Position numbers and translations under genes: made by a program
Part shown: in pieces, positions 1 to 5,753 of the stretch
How positions within the stretch are numbered: position 1 is the stretch's first letter
Layout of the letters: each line of letters begins with the position of its first letter
Assembly: GCA_050701115.1 (NCBI GenBank)
Contig: JBOHER010000372.1
Coordinates: forward strand, 1 to 14,376
Length of the DNA: 14,376 bases
Origin: JBOHER01 sp050701115
GTDB lineage: Bacteria > Actinomycetota > Actinomycetes > Mycobacteriales > Pseudonocardiaceae
Reading direction: 5' to 3'
The notes under the pieces: model-generated
What the model saw: only the letters and a program-made list of their open reading frames with translations
Database searches by the model: none
What the model was told of the DNA's origin: nothing

Positions 1-364
1 GTGCCGCGGCCACCGCATGCGGCTCGACGGCGTCCGGTGGGGCACTGGTGCGCGGCGGCCTCGCTCGGGCCCAGCCGCGCAGGGCCAGCCGCGGCAACTC
101 CAGCGCCAGCAGCGCGAGCAGCAGGTAGAAGAACATCGCCAGCCACAGGTATCCGGGCCAGGCGAACCAGCGGGCGATGTCCGGGTCGACCCTGGTGCCC
201 ATCGTGAGCGCGGCCAGCATGACGACGACCAGCGCGATGAACACGCCAGTGCAGATCCGGCGTGTTCTGCCGGGCGGCATGGTGTCCCGGATCAACCGCT
301 GCCACAGATAGATGTGCAGCAGCGGCAGCAGGATCAAGACCGCGATGACGAACACGATCACCAC
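1..364 (-). CDS. Membrane metallophosphoesterase, N-terminal part (partial, runs off left edge)
   Basis: An open minus-strand frame of 121 codons that continues beyond the window. It opens with two adjacent GTG codons (364 and 361); an in-frame TGA at 370-368 rules out an earlier start, and an AAAGGGG Shine-Dalgarno lies 6 bases upstream. Visible are a first hydrophobic helix (residues about 2-18), a basic loop rich in R/T/P/G, a second helix (about 39-52), a short 'ARWFAWPGYLWLA' segment leading into a third helix (about 69-93), then an R/A/P-rich linker. From memory this is the usual membrane anchor ahead of the calcineurin-like phosphoesterase domain in actinobacterial proteins; the catalytic domain is outside the window, so the enzyme name is inference. 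It starts 34 bases after the thioesterase stop on the same strand, so co-transcription is likely. Confidence 0.6.
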   Translation of the reverse strand, partial: MVIVFVIAVLILLPLLHIYLWQRLIRDTMPPGRTRRICTGVFIALVVVMLAALTMGTRVDPDIARWFAWPGYLWLAMFFYLLLALLALELPRLALRGWARARPPRTSAPPDAVEPHAVAAA

Positions 365-398
365 TGGTCACCCCTTTCAGTCGTGCTACCGCATCCGG

Positions 399-980
399 TT
401 ACGGGTTGATCTCCCAGCGCTCCCGCTGTTCGGGTTCACGCGCGCTCTTGCGGAGCTTGTCCAGCGAGTCGGGGTCGCCGTGCGTGGTGAAGTGCTCGAA
501 GTCGACCAGTACGAACAGGGCGCGGGCATGCAGCGCGATCGGCCCATTCTCGGCGTCGAGATGGCCGTTCGCGCTCACGTAGACCTTGCGCCCCGCCACA
601 CCGTCAAGTGTGGCGTTGATGAACAGCGTCGAGCCAACCGGCACCGGCTTGCGGAAGTCGGTCTCCAGCCGTCCGGTCACCGCGGGCTTGCGCAGCAACT
701 GGCCGACCGCTGTGCCGAGTGCCTCGTCGAACGCGCAGGCCAGCAACCCGCCGTGGGCCAGCCCGGGAGCGCCTTGATGCTCACGGGTCACGGTGAATTG
801 GGACTGCACGGTGTGCCCGTCGCCGACCACCGTTGCCATGTGCAGCCCGGCGGGCTGGTCGTCGCCGCAGCCGAAGCATTCGTTGAAGTGATTGCGCAGC
901 TTGGTGCCGGGAGCGGGGGCCTTGGGGTGAATGGTGGGCGCCTCGGTCTCCACCGGCGGCCACTGTGCAACGATCCTCAC
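399..980 (-). CDS. PaaI/4HBT-like hotdog-fold acyl-CoA thioesterase
   Basis: This 193-residue protein belongs to the hotdog thioesterases, which hydrolyse acyl-CoA or aryl-CoA thioesters in the cytoplasm. The N-terminal part carries 'FNECFGCGDDQPAGLH', a typical opening of PaaI-like proteins. It is followed by the core 'APGLAHGGLLACAFDEALG', where the HGG turn and the acidic residue of the central helix form the expected active site. The rest continues as the family's beta sheet ('GRLETDFRKPVPVGSTLFINATL'). It starts with GTG at 980; a GACGAGG stretch abuts the start, closer than ideal, and the next candidate start (GTG at codon 9) has no ribosome site. It lies 62 bases downstream of the L,D-transpeptidase gene and just upstream of the membrane phosphoesterase gene, all on the minus strand. 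The substrate cannot be deduced. Confidence 0.85.
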   Translation of the reverse strand: MRIVAQWPPVETEAPTIHPKAPAPGTKLRNHFNECFGCGDDQPAGLHMATVVGDGHTVQSQFTVTREHQGAPGLAHGGLLACAFDEALGTAVGQLLRKPAVTGRLETDFRKPVPVGSTLFINATLDGVAGRKVYVSANGHLDAENGPIALHARALFVLVDFEHFTTHGDPDSLDKLRKSAREPEQRERWEINP

Positions 981-1042
981 CTCGTCACGTTAACCGGATT
1001 CCTTCGGTCCGCGAACGACAGGTGTCCGACCGCACTCATCGG

Positions 1043-2239
1043 TCACTCGGTCAGCGCGGACATCTCCTGCCACCGCGACCAGGAGTAGGTCCAGTCGTGA
1101 TAGGCCCCGTCCCGCCAGGTGAGCCGCTGATCGCTGCCGGTGATCTCGACCGGATCACCGATCAGCGCGCTGTCGTAGTACTCCTTGGCGTCCGCCGGTG
1201 CCAGGTTGATGCACCCGTGTGAGACGTTGCGCTTGCCCTGGTCGCCAACCGACCACGGTGCGGAGTGGGTGAACTCGCCGTTGTTGGAGATGCGCACCGC
1301 CCAGTTGACCTCGAAGTCCTCGTAGTCGTAGCGCGCGTTGTTCATGAAGTAGGTGGGGTGCTTGGACATCACCACGTGGGTGCCGCTCCTGGTGACCCGG
1401 CCAGCGTCGGAGTCAAGCCCGTAGCTTGCCGGGTAGTCGGCGACCTGCTTGCCGTCGCGGATGACGACCATCCGGTGCGTCGTGGTGTCGCCCCGCACGA
1501 TCTGCGCGCGTCCGATGCTGAAGTCGACGGTGAGGTCGTGTGCGCCGTAGCGTCCCTCGCTGGTACGGACCCCGTAGATGGGCACCTCGACGTGTACCTC
1601 GGTGCCTGGCTTCCAGTACTTCTTGGGGCGCCAATGCACCGCGGTGTCGTTTTCCAGCCAGGCCCATGAACCTTCGGTCTTGGGTTCGGTCTTGACGCGC
1701 AGCATGCGCTCGACGGCGGCCTTGTCGGTGATCTTCTCGCTGAAGGTGATGCTGATCGGCATGGCGATGCCGTAGGTGCCGCCGTCGCCGACGTTGGATC
1801 GGGCGGACACCAGCGCGTCGGGCGCGACCGTGGTGAACGAGCCGGAGATGGGGTAGCGCTCGGCTGCGGAGTCGACGGCCTCGCCAGACCAGGTGTAGGT
1901 CTTGGCGAAGCCGAGCGGCTCGGTCACCGTCCAGGTGGTGTCGTCGTCCGAGTGGCGGCCTTGCACCTGTTTGCCCGCCGGGTTGGTCAATGTGACCGAG
2001 GTCAGGGTTCCGTCGGTGACCGTGAGGCGCACCGGTTGGATCGGCGATACCTCGGTCGCGCCGTGACCGGGTTCGGCCACGATCCGGAAGTCCGACCCGA
2101 TCGGTGCGGTGCCGATCGCGTCGGTGTCCCCGGTGGTCGCGACACCGGTGCAACCGCTGACCGCGAGCAATACCAGCATGAGCAGTACGCAGAGTGACGC
2201 GAGGCACGTCCGGTTCTCGACTGTGTTGCAGTGGCCCAC
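1043..2239 (-). CDS. L,D-transpeptidase lipoprotein (YkuD domain, LdtMt2-like)
   Basis: Peptidoglycan 3-3 cross-linking enzyme, anchored as a lipoprotein on the outer face of the membrane. GTG at 2239 is the best start: AAGGAG lies 5 bases upstream, whereas a TTG at 2254 would place that site inside the gene. The 398-residue product has a hydrophobic stretch ending in lipobox V-S-G-C (Cys30). Next come Ig-like domains (about residues 50-240; '...VRLTVTDGTLTSVTLTNPAGK', '...PISITFSEKI') and then the YkuD domain (about 245-365). The catalytic motif SHGCINL is intact with Cys343, and an upstream 'GTHVVMSKHP' stretch fits the active-site flap region. A C-terminal tail with several Trp residues follows, as in mycobacterial Ldt proteins. 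The length is close to LdtMt2 (about 400). Domain order and motif are visible; the role in 3-3 cross-linking is family knowledge. Confidence 0.93.
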   Translation of the reverse strand: MGHCNTVENRTCLASLCVLLMLVLLAVSGCTGVATTGDTDAIGTAPIGSDFRIVAEPGHGATEVSPIQPVRLTVTDGTLTSVTLTNPAGKQVQGRHSDDDTTWTVTEPLGFAKTYTWSGEAVDSAAERYPISGSFTTVAPDALVSARSNVGDGGTYGIAMPISITFSEKITDKAAVERMLRVKTEPKTEGSWAWLENDTAVHWRPKKYWKPGTEVHVEVPIYGVRTSEGRYGAHDLTVDFSIGRAQIVRGDTTTHRMVVIRDGKQVADYPASYGLDSDAGRVTRSGTHVVMSKHPTYFMNNARYDYEDFEVNWAVRISNNGEFTHSAPWSVGDQGKRNVSHGCINLAPADAKEYYDSALIGDPVEITGSDQRLTWRDGAYHDWTYSWSRWQEMSALTE

Positions 2240-2555
2240 GCACTCTCCTTGCAAGTACCCGAGTTCTACCCATTCACGACGTCTGAGTGGGCTGCCTCGT
2301 TCACCTTATAGTGATGTGATGCAAGACACATATGGGGCGGGGTGGGTGGATGCGCGGTTATGGGCTTCCCCGACACCCACTTGCGGGTAGGCTGCTCGGC
2401 AGGCCGTCGTTTTGCGTTGTCGTGGCTTCACACTCGCGGAACTTCTGACGCGGGCTGTGGCGTACGCGCACCTGCTCGACTCGTTGGAACCGCCCGGGAC
2501 GGTCGCGGGTGTCGTTCGCGGTATCCGAAGCGGATCTGTAACGAGGAGAAAAACG
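2240..2555. other. Divergent intergenic region between transpeptidase and cold-shock genes; long csp leader
   Basis: This 316-base region serves two divergent genes. Near 2305-2312 the sequence CTTATAGT offers a -10-like hexamer on either strand (TATAGT plus, TATAAG minus), but neither has a convincing -35 at 16-18 bases. TAGGCT at 2388-2393 is another weak plus-strand -10 candidate. A small hairpin (ATCCG 2523-2527, CGGAT 2531-2535) sits just ahead of the csp ribosome site. The frame upstream of the csp start is open back to about 2412 but looks like leader, not protein. A long untranslated leader would fit a cold-shock mRNA. Confidence 0.4.
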
Positions 2556-2759
2556 GTGGCGCAAGGCACTGTGAAGTGGTTCAACGCCGAGAAGGGCTTC
2601 GGCTTCATCGCGCAGGACGGCGGCGAAGGCGACGTTTTCGTGCACTACTCGGAGATCGAGGGCCGCGGCTTCCGCACCCTTGAGGAGAACCAGCGAGTGG
2701 AATTCGAAGTCGGCCAGGGCCAGAAGGGCCCGCAGGCTCAGAAGGTTCGCGCTATCTGA
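2556..2759 (+). CDS. Cold-shock protein (CspA family)
   Basis: This 67-residue single cold-shock domain protein binds single-stranded RNA and DNA and acts as an RNA chaperone. Both nucleic-acid-binding motifs are present: RNP1 as K-G-F-G-F-I (about residues 15-20) and RNP2 as V-F-V-H-Y (about 30-34). The protein begins with the usual 'MAQGTVKWFNAEKGFGFI' and ends 'GPQAQKVRAI', matching the normal length of actinobacterial Csp proteins. GTG at 2556 is chosen because GAGGAG lies 7 bases upstream and the family always starts here; the open frame further upstream has no homology. A strong hairpin terminator follows 22 bases after the stop, so this is probably a single-gene transcript with a long leader. 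Confidence 0.96.
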   Translation: MAQGTVKWFNAEKGFGFIAQDGGEGDVFVHYSEIEGRGFRTLEENQRVEFEVGQGQKGPQAQKVRAI

Positions 2760-2781
2760 GGTAGCGCTTATCCGGAACAAC

Positions 2782-2811
2782 CAGCCCCCGGCGGATTCCC
2801 GCCGGGGGCTG
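2782..2811. terminator. Bidirectional hairpin terminator after csp
   Basis: A perfect 13-bp stem: CAGCCCCCGGCGG (2782-2794) pairs with CCGCCGGGGGCTG (2799-2811) around an ATTC loop. It stands between two convergent genes, 22 bases past the csp stop and 7 bases past the stop of the minus-strand gene, so it can end both transcripts. The plus side lacks a long T run, as is usual in actinomycetes. Confidence 0.85.
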
Positions 2812-2818
2812 TTCGCTG

Positions 2819-3205
2819 TCAGCGGCCTGGGTACCCCGGCCGCCGCGGTTGATTGTTCTGCTGCCTGCGGCGGTGCTCAGCGTGCTCGTTCTCCCAGCGC
2901 AGCCGTTCGAGGACCCATTCCTGGGCGAGCGAGAGCGGCGACGTGCCGTGCTCGGTGGCGAGCTGCTTGAGCTGGTCGGCGGCGATGAGGTTGAGCCGGA
3001 GCTGGTAGACCTGTCCGTCACCGAAGCGCCTGCCGGTGTCGGTCGTCTCCGCGGCGGTCTCGGGCGCCAGCGCGGCGAGGTAGCTTTCGAGCTCGTGGTC
3101 GGGTTCGCCCTCGTCGATCGGGTCGGGTACGCCATCGCGGTGCCGACCGCGGTCGGGCGCAGGGCTGTTGCGGTTGTTGAATCGTCCTAATGATGGGAAG
3201 GGCAC
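2819..3205 (-). CDS. Small protein with possible ribbon-helix-helix (CopG-like) core
   Basis: This 128-residue frame shows strong G/C third-position bias in its C-terminal half. The segment 'GQVYQLRLNLIAADQLKQLATEHGTSPLSLAQEWVLERLRWE' (about residues 63-104) reads like a ribbon-helix-helix fold: a beta strand with alternating residues, then two helices split by 'HGTSP'. The N-terminal third is acidic ('DEGEPDHELESYLAALAPE') and the tail is basic and Gln/Arg-rich. That would suit a DNA-binding repressor or an antitoxin-type protein, but no toxin partner is adjacent. The start is uncertain: GTG at 3205 or 3214, neither with a ribosome site. TATCGT (3218-3213) lies 7 bases ahead of 3205, so a leaderless message starting at 3205 is possible. 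An apparent open frame extending to 3541 looks non-coding. The function is not recognised with certainty. Confidence 0.6.
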   Translation of the reverse strand: MPFPSLGRFNNRNSPAPDRGRHRDGVPDPIDEGEPDHELESYLAALAPETAAETTDTGRRFGDGQVYQLRLNLIAADQLKQLATEHGTSPLSLAQEWVLERLRWENEHAEHRRRQQNNQPRRPGYPGR

Positions 3206-3621
3206 CCGGCCCACGATAGCCGTTGGATCGAGGTGGGGCGGTGACCTGGCGCCGGGCACCCATGGAGAGGCCCCCGCGCCAGGGGGAGGAACGCGGGGGC
3301 CGGAGGGGATCTCCACAGGCGCTGACCGGGGGTGTGTCAGCACGTCGATTGTTACACGAAAAGTGGGCGCGCGGCGAGCCAAGTGGTGGAAAAATCCAAG
3401 GATGACGACATCTGGCCGACCCCCTTCGTTCACTCGTTCGTCGCCCACGATCGGGCAGCCACCGGCGAGCGCGGAGTGGGTTGCCAACGTTTGGTTCGGT
3501 GGTGGAGCGGGAAGTCCCACCGACAGTATTTGCGGGTTCACCCTCCTGGGGCCTGTGAGGAGCGGCCTCGGGTAGCTAGCCTCGCGCCAAGCCGTCGAAT
3601 TCGCCGAGTGGAGGAGGAACC
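3206..3621. other. Intergenic region with a stem-loop
   Basis: About 416 bases between divergent genes. One feature stands out: a perfect 10-bp stem GGCCCCCGCG (3269-3278) with CGCGGGGGCC (3292-3301) and a 13-base loop. It resembles a terminator, yet no gene ends there on either strand, so it could belong to an untranslated leader or small RNA. TAGCTA (3573-3578) is a weak -10 candidate for the gene at 3622. Open frames across this stretch have no coding character. Confidence 0.4.
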
Positions 3622-3870
3622 ATGAGTGGTTCGCTTGAAGTTCGCCAGTTCCTCATGCGGTACGACGGCTCCGAATCAGTCGCTGCGACGGCAGGGGTGC
3701 CATCGCAGCGCACCTCGGGTTCGGAGACGCACAGGATCTCCGACGATCAGGTCCGCCGGGCGAGGATCGCTGTCGCAGGCGGCTCGGCAAGCGTGCAGGA
3801 CTGCGCGCAGTTGCTGGACATGCTCGGCCTGATTCCGGGCGATGGCGGTGTGCCGCCGGTGCAGCGCTGA
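3622..3870 (+). CDS. Small unknown protein (82 aa)
   Basis: The start is well supported by a GGAGGAGG Shine-Dalgarno just upstream of ATG 3622. The product has a variable Ser/Gly/Thr-rich N-terminal half and a more ordered C-terminal half, 'ISDDQVRRARIAVAGGSASVQDCAQLLDMLGLIPG' (about residues 39-73). That half looks like two amphipathic helices and resembles, from memory, a motif in small uncharacterised actinobacterial proteins (RRARIAV...LLDMLGL). There is no signal peptide, membrane segment or metal motif. It stands alone between a divergent gene and the tRNA cluster, and the large palindrome begins at the base right after its stop codon. Function unknown; the gene itself is probably real. 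Confidence 0.7.
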   Translation: MSGSLEVRQFLMRYDGSESVAATAGVPSQRTSGSETHRISDDQVRRARIAVAGGSASVQDCAQLLDMLGLIPGDGGVPPVQR

Positions 3871-3949
3871 GCTGAAAGACGCTCTGGGGGCGTTGGGTGC
3901 ACTGAAAGGGCCATTCACTGCAGCCAACGCGCCGATAGCGTCTTTCAGC
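3871..3949. repeat. 79-bp imperfect palindrome (hairpin element)
   Basis: Outer arms GCTGAAAGACGCT (3871-3883) and AGCGTCTTTCAGC (3937-3949) are a perfect 13-bp inverted repeat. A second pair, GCGTTGG (3890-3896) and CCAACGC (3924-3930), and a third, TGCACTGAA (3898-3906) with TTCACTGCA (3914-3922, one mismatch), nest inside. The whole element folds into one long interrupted hairpin with a GGGCC tip. It begins at the base after the upstream stop codon. It could act as a transcript end, but without a T run it looks more like a dispersed palindromic repeat. Confidence 0.8.
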
Positions 3950-3994
3950 AGATCTGCTTGTCAGCGCGCTGTATGGGAGGAGCGAGCCCCCTCT

Positions 3995-4023
3995 TTGAGC
4001 ACGCCGAGGCGGTACCGTATGCT
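3995..4023 (+). promoter_or_regulatory. Promoter of the tRNA cluster
   Basis: TTGAGC (3995-4000) and TATGCT (4018-4023) are spaced by exactly 17 bases, a good match to a housekeeping sigma promoter. The expected start near 4030 lies about 65 bases before tRNA-Glu, and no other gene lies between, so it should drive all three tRNAs. Confidence 0.75.
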
Positions 4024-4094
4024 TGTCGCGGCTCCCAGGGAAGCACTCCGGTGGCTCTGGGAACGCGGTCGGGTCGGTTTGCCGAATCGGCCGG

Positions 4095-4167
4095 GCTCCC
4101 ATCGTCCAGCGGCCTAGGACTCCGCCCTTTCAAGGCGGCAACGCGGGTTCGAATCCCGTTGGGAGTA
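4095..4167 (+). tRNA. tRNA-Glu (anticodon TTC)
   Basis: A full cloverleaf of 73 bases. Acceptor GCTCCCA (4095-4101) pairs with TGGGAGT (4160-4166, closing G-T), followed by discriminator A4167. The anticodon stem CCGCC/GGCGG encloses CTTTCAA, giving TTC. The T arm is GCGGG-TTCGAAT-CCCGT. CCA is not encoded. The Glu-Asp-Phe order is the same as in mycobacteria (gluT-aspT-pheU). Confidence 0.95.
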
Positions 4168-4181
4168 CGCAGTACAAGCAA

Positions 4182-4255
4182 GGCCCTGTGGCGCAGTTGG
4201 TTAGCGCGTCGCCCTGTCACGGCGAAGGTCGCGGGTTCGAGTCCCGTCAGGGTCG
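4182..4255 (+). tRNA. tRNA-Asp (anticodon GTC)
   Basis: 74 bases. Acceptor GGCCCTG (4182-4188) pairs with CAGGGTC (4248-4254), discriminator G4255. The anticodon stem CGCC/GGCG encloses CTGTCAC, giving GTC. The T arm is GCGGG-TTCGAGT-CCCGT. CCA is not encoded. It is 14 bases after tRNA-Glu and shares its transcript. Confidence 0.96.
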
Positions 4256-4281
4256 CTGTCTGGCCCCCAGCCGGCGTTTCC

Positions 4282-4355
4282 GGCCAGGTAGCTCAGTTGG
4301 TATGAGCGCTCGCCTGAAAAGCGAGAGGTCGCCGGTTCGATCCCGGCCCTGGCCA
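4282..4355 (+). tRNA. tRNA-Phe (anticodon GAA)
   Basis: 74 bases. Acceptor GGCCAGG (4282-4288) pairs with CCTGGCC (4348-4354), discriminator A4355. The anticodon stem CTCGC/GCGAG encloses CTGAAAA, giving GAA. The T arm is GCCGG-TTCGATC-CCGGC. CCA is not encoded. It is the last tRNA of the cluster and is followed by a terminator. Confidence 0.96.
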
Positions 4356-4372
4356 CCCCGTTGAACCGCACA

Positions 4373-4406
4373 AACAGCCCCCACCGGATCCGGCGGGGGC
4401 TGTTTT
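4373..4406 (+). terminator. Terminator of the tRNA cluster
   Basis: AACAGCCCCC-A-CCGG (4373-4387) pairs with CCGG-C-GGGGGCTGTT (4390-4404) with one A-C mismatch, and the 3' arm runs into a TTTT stretch (4403-4406). It lies 17 bases after tRNA-Phe. The stem core is nearly the same as that of the csp terminator at 2782. Confidence 0.88.
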
Positions 4407-4597
4407 GGGCTGCCGCTGTCTCCCTTCCGGGTGGACCCGGCGGCTCATCGATGGGAGGATCTGTCCGCCAGGGTGGCGCTGGCTAGGAGAAGTCGGGTCG
4501 ATTCGGTAAGGCCGGGGACCGGCGCCACCGCGAACGACGTCCGTCGTGGCCTCTCCGTCGCGGCCGTCCGATGAGTCGCCAGCCCAGGAGGCATCAC

Positions 4598-5374
4598 GTG
4601 GCCCAGGACGCCCAGCTCGCCGGACCAGGAAATCGTCGACTGCGCATCGAGCTTCCCGAGACCTCGATCAGTTACGAGCAGGACTCCGAGTGGTGCCTCG
4701 TCGAGCACGAGGGCGGTTGGCGCAAGATCCGATTCCACAACTACGCCGAGATCTACGGTATCGAGGGGCTCTACGAGCGGCTGTTTTACGAGATCCTGAA
4801 GTGCAACTCGCCGCGCACCGTGTGTGGCATGCTCGAGGTCGAGCTGACCCGCGCCGGGACGGACCCGGGTGAGCTCCGGGTACTGGATCTCGGGGCCGGC
4901 AACGGCATCATGGGTGAGGAACTGGTCGGCGCCGGGGTAGCCAGCGTCGTCGGGGTGGACATCATCCCGGAGGCGCGCGAGGCCGCCATGCGCGACCGCC
5001 CCGGCGTCTACGCGGAATACCACATCGTGGACATGACCGCGCTCAGCGAGCAGCAGCGGGCTGAGCTCAGTCGGCATCGCTTCACCGCTCTGACCTGCGT
5101 GGCCGCCCTGGGCTTCGGCGACATCCCGCCGGACGCTTTTCGGGAGTCGTTCAACCTCGTCGATGCCGGCGGCTGGGTCGCCTTCACCATCAAGGACAGC
5201 TTCCTGTCCGACCAGGACCCGTCCGGCTTCGCCGGCCTGATCAAGAGCGCGATCGCGGACGGCAGGCTCGAGGTCCGCTCGTCGGAGAGCTACCAGCACC
5301 GGCTGGCAACCACCGGGGAGCCGCTGTACTACCAGGCGGTCATCGGGCGCAAGGTCGGCCCACTGGCACGCTGA
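4598..5374 (+). CDS. Class I SAM-dependent methyltransferase
   Basis: This 258-residue protein has the Rossmann methyltransferase fold. Motif I is V-L-D-L-G-A-G-N-G (about residues 95-103), and the acidic end of strand 2 is in 'VVGVDIIPEA'. A motif II/III region ('FTALTCVAALGFGDIPPDAF') and 'GGWVAFTIKD' follow. The N-terminal about 90 residues ('SISYEQDSEWCLVEHEGGWRKIRFHNYAEIYGIEGLYERLF') form a conserved-looking cap that probably shapes the acceptor site. GTG 4598 is chosen because AGGAGG (4586-4591) lies 6 bases upstream; ATG 4571 would put that site inside the gene. The acceptor substrate cannot be read from the sequence and no biosynthetic genes adjoin it. The last codons and the stop lie inside a tandem repeat that continues downstream, so the native C-terminus may have been altered. 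Confidence 0.85.
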   Translation: MAQDAQLAGPGNRRLRIELPETSISYEQDSEWCLVEHEGGWRKIRFHNYAEIYGIEGLYERLFYEILKCNSPRTVCGMLEVELTRAGTDPGELRVLDLGAGNGIMGEELVGAGVASVVGVDIIPEAREAAMRDRPGVYAEYHIVDMTALSEQQRAELSRHRFTALTCVAALGFGDIPPDAFRESFNLVDAGGWVAFTIKDSFLSDQDPSGFAGLIKSAIADGRLEVRSSESYQHRLATTGEPLYYQAVIGRKVGPLAR

Positions 5375-5435
5375 GTTGGCCGTTCCCGGCACCGAGTTGG
5401 CCCACTGGGACGCTGAGTTGGCCGTTCCCGGCAAC
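5352..5435. repeat. Four alternating 21-bp tandem repeat units
   Basis: Four units of 21 bp (5352-5372, 5373-5393, 5394-5414, 5415-5435) follow each other without gaps in a B-A-B-A pattern. Each starts with GAGTTGGCC (degenerate AGGTCGGCC in the first). A units continue with GTTCCCGGCACC or ...AAC; B units with CACTGGGACGCT (CACTGGCACGCT in the first). The larger period is therefore 42 bp. The first unit is inside the methyltransferase gene and the TGA stop (5372-5374) spans the first unit boundary. Confidence 0.9.
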
Positions 5436-5753
5436 GCCGGCGAGTTTCTTTGGGAACGCATCCTTCGGTGCGAGCACGTTCGCGGAGAGCGCGCAGGCCC
5501 GTTCGGCTATAATGTGCCAGATCACAGACGGGCGTCAAACATCAGACACGTATACATCTGGCGCGTCCTCCAGCCGGTGCACACCGGCTCCTGCCCGGCG
5601 AACCTCTCGGCGGACCCTTCCTCAGGAGGTGATGAGGTGCTTCACTATACGAGCGGTCGGTGCCCAGATGTCTCGTATGTACTCGACTTCGGGCGCAGGA
5701 TGGCATCGAGCGCTGCATCTGATAGCGACGGACTGTGGAGAAGAGGCCGAGCA
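5436..5753 (+). promoter_or_regulatory. Leader/promoter region of the ABC importer operon
   Basis: A stretch of about 320 bases after the repeats, with AT-richer patches than the surroundings. TATAAT (5508-5513) is a consensus -10 but no -35 fits at 16-18 bases. GCCAGAT (5516-5522) and ATCTGGC (5556-5562) form a 7-bp inverted repeat with a 33-base centre, a possible operator. AGGAGGTGAT (5624-5633) is a perfect complement of the 16S rRNA tail, 7 bases before an in-frame GTG at 5637. Third-position GC falls to roughly 58 % between 5637 and 5753, so this part is more likely leader than protein. Confidence 0.35.

Noticed and set aside
312..1088. A 258-codon plus-strand frame opposite the thioesterase
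   Set aside because: It has no recognisable domain, while the opposite strand encodes a hotdog thioesterase with an intact active-site motif.
2240..2254. TTG at 2254 as start of the L,D-transpeptidase
   Set aside because: The AAGGAG site would lie within the first codons; GTG 2239 has it at the right distance.
3206..3541. N-terminal extension of the small minus-strand protein to 240 residues
   Set aside because: The extension is Pro/Gly-rich with poor codon-position bias and contains the 3269-3301 stem-loop.
5352..5435. CRISPR-like array
   Set aside because: The units are contiguous 21-mers with shared heads and two alternating tails, with no unique spacers and no cas genes.
4445..5461. 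A 338-codon open frame on the minus strand
   Set aside because: It lies antisense to the methyltransferase, which has clear motifs; its composition is that of a shadow frame and its end is built from the tandem repeat.
5513..5526. CRP-like site TGTG...CACA
   Set aside because: The arm spacing gives 14 bases, not the 16 of the CRP consensus, so it is probably chance.
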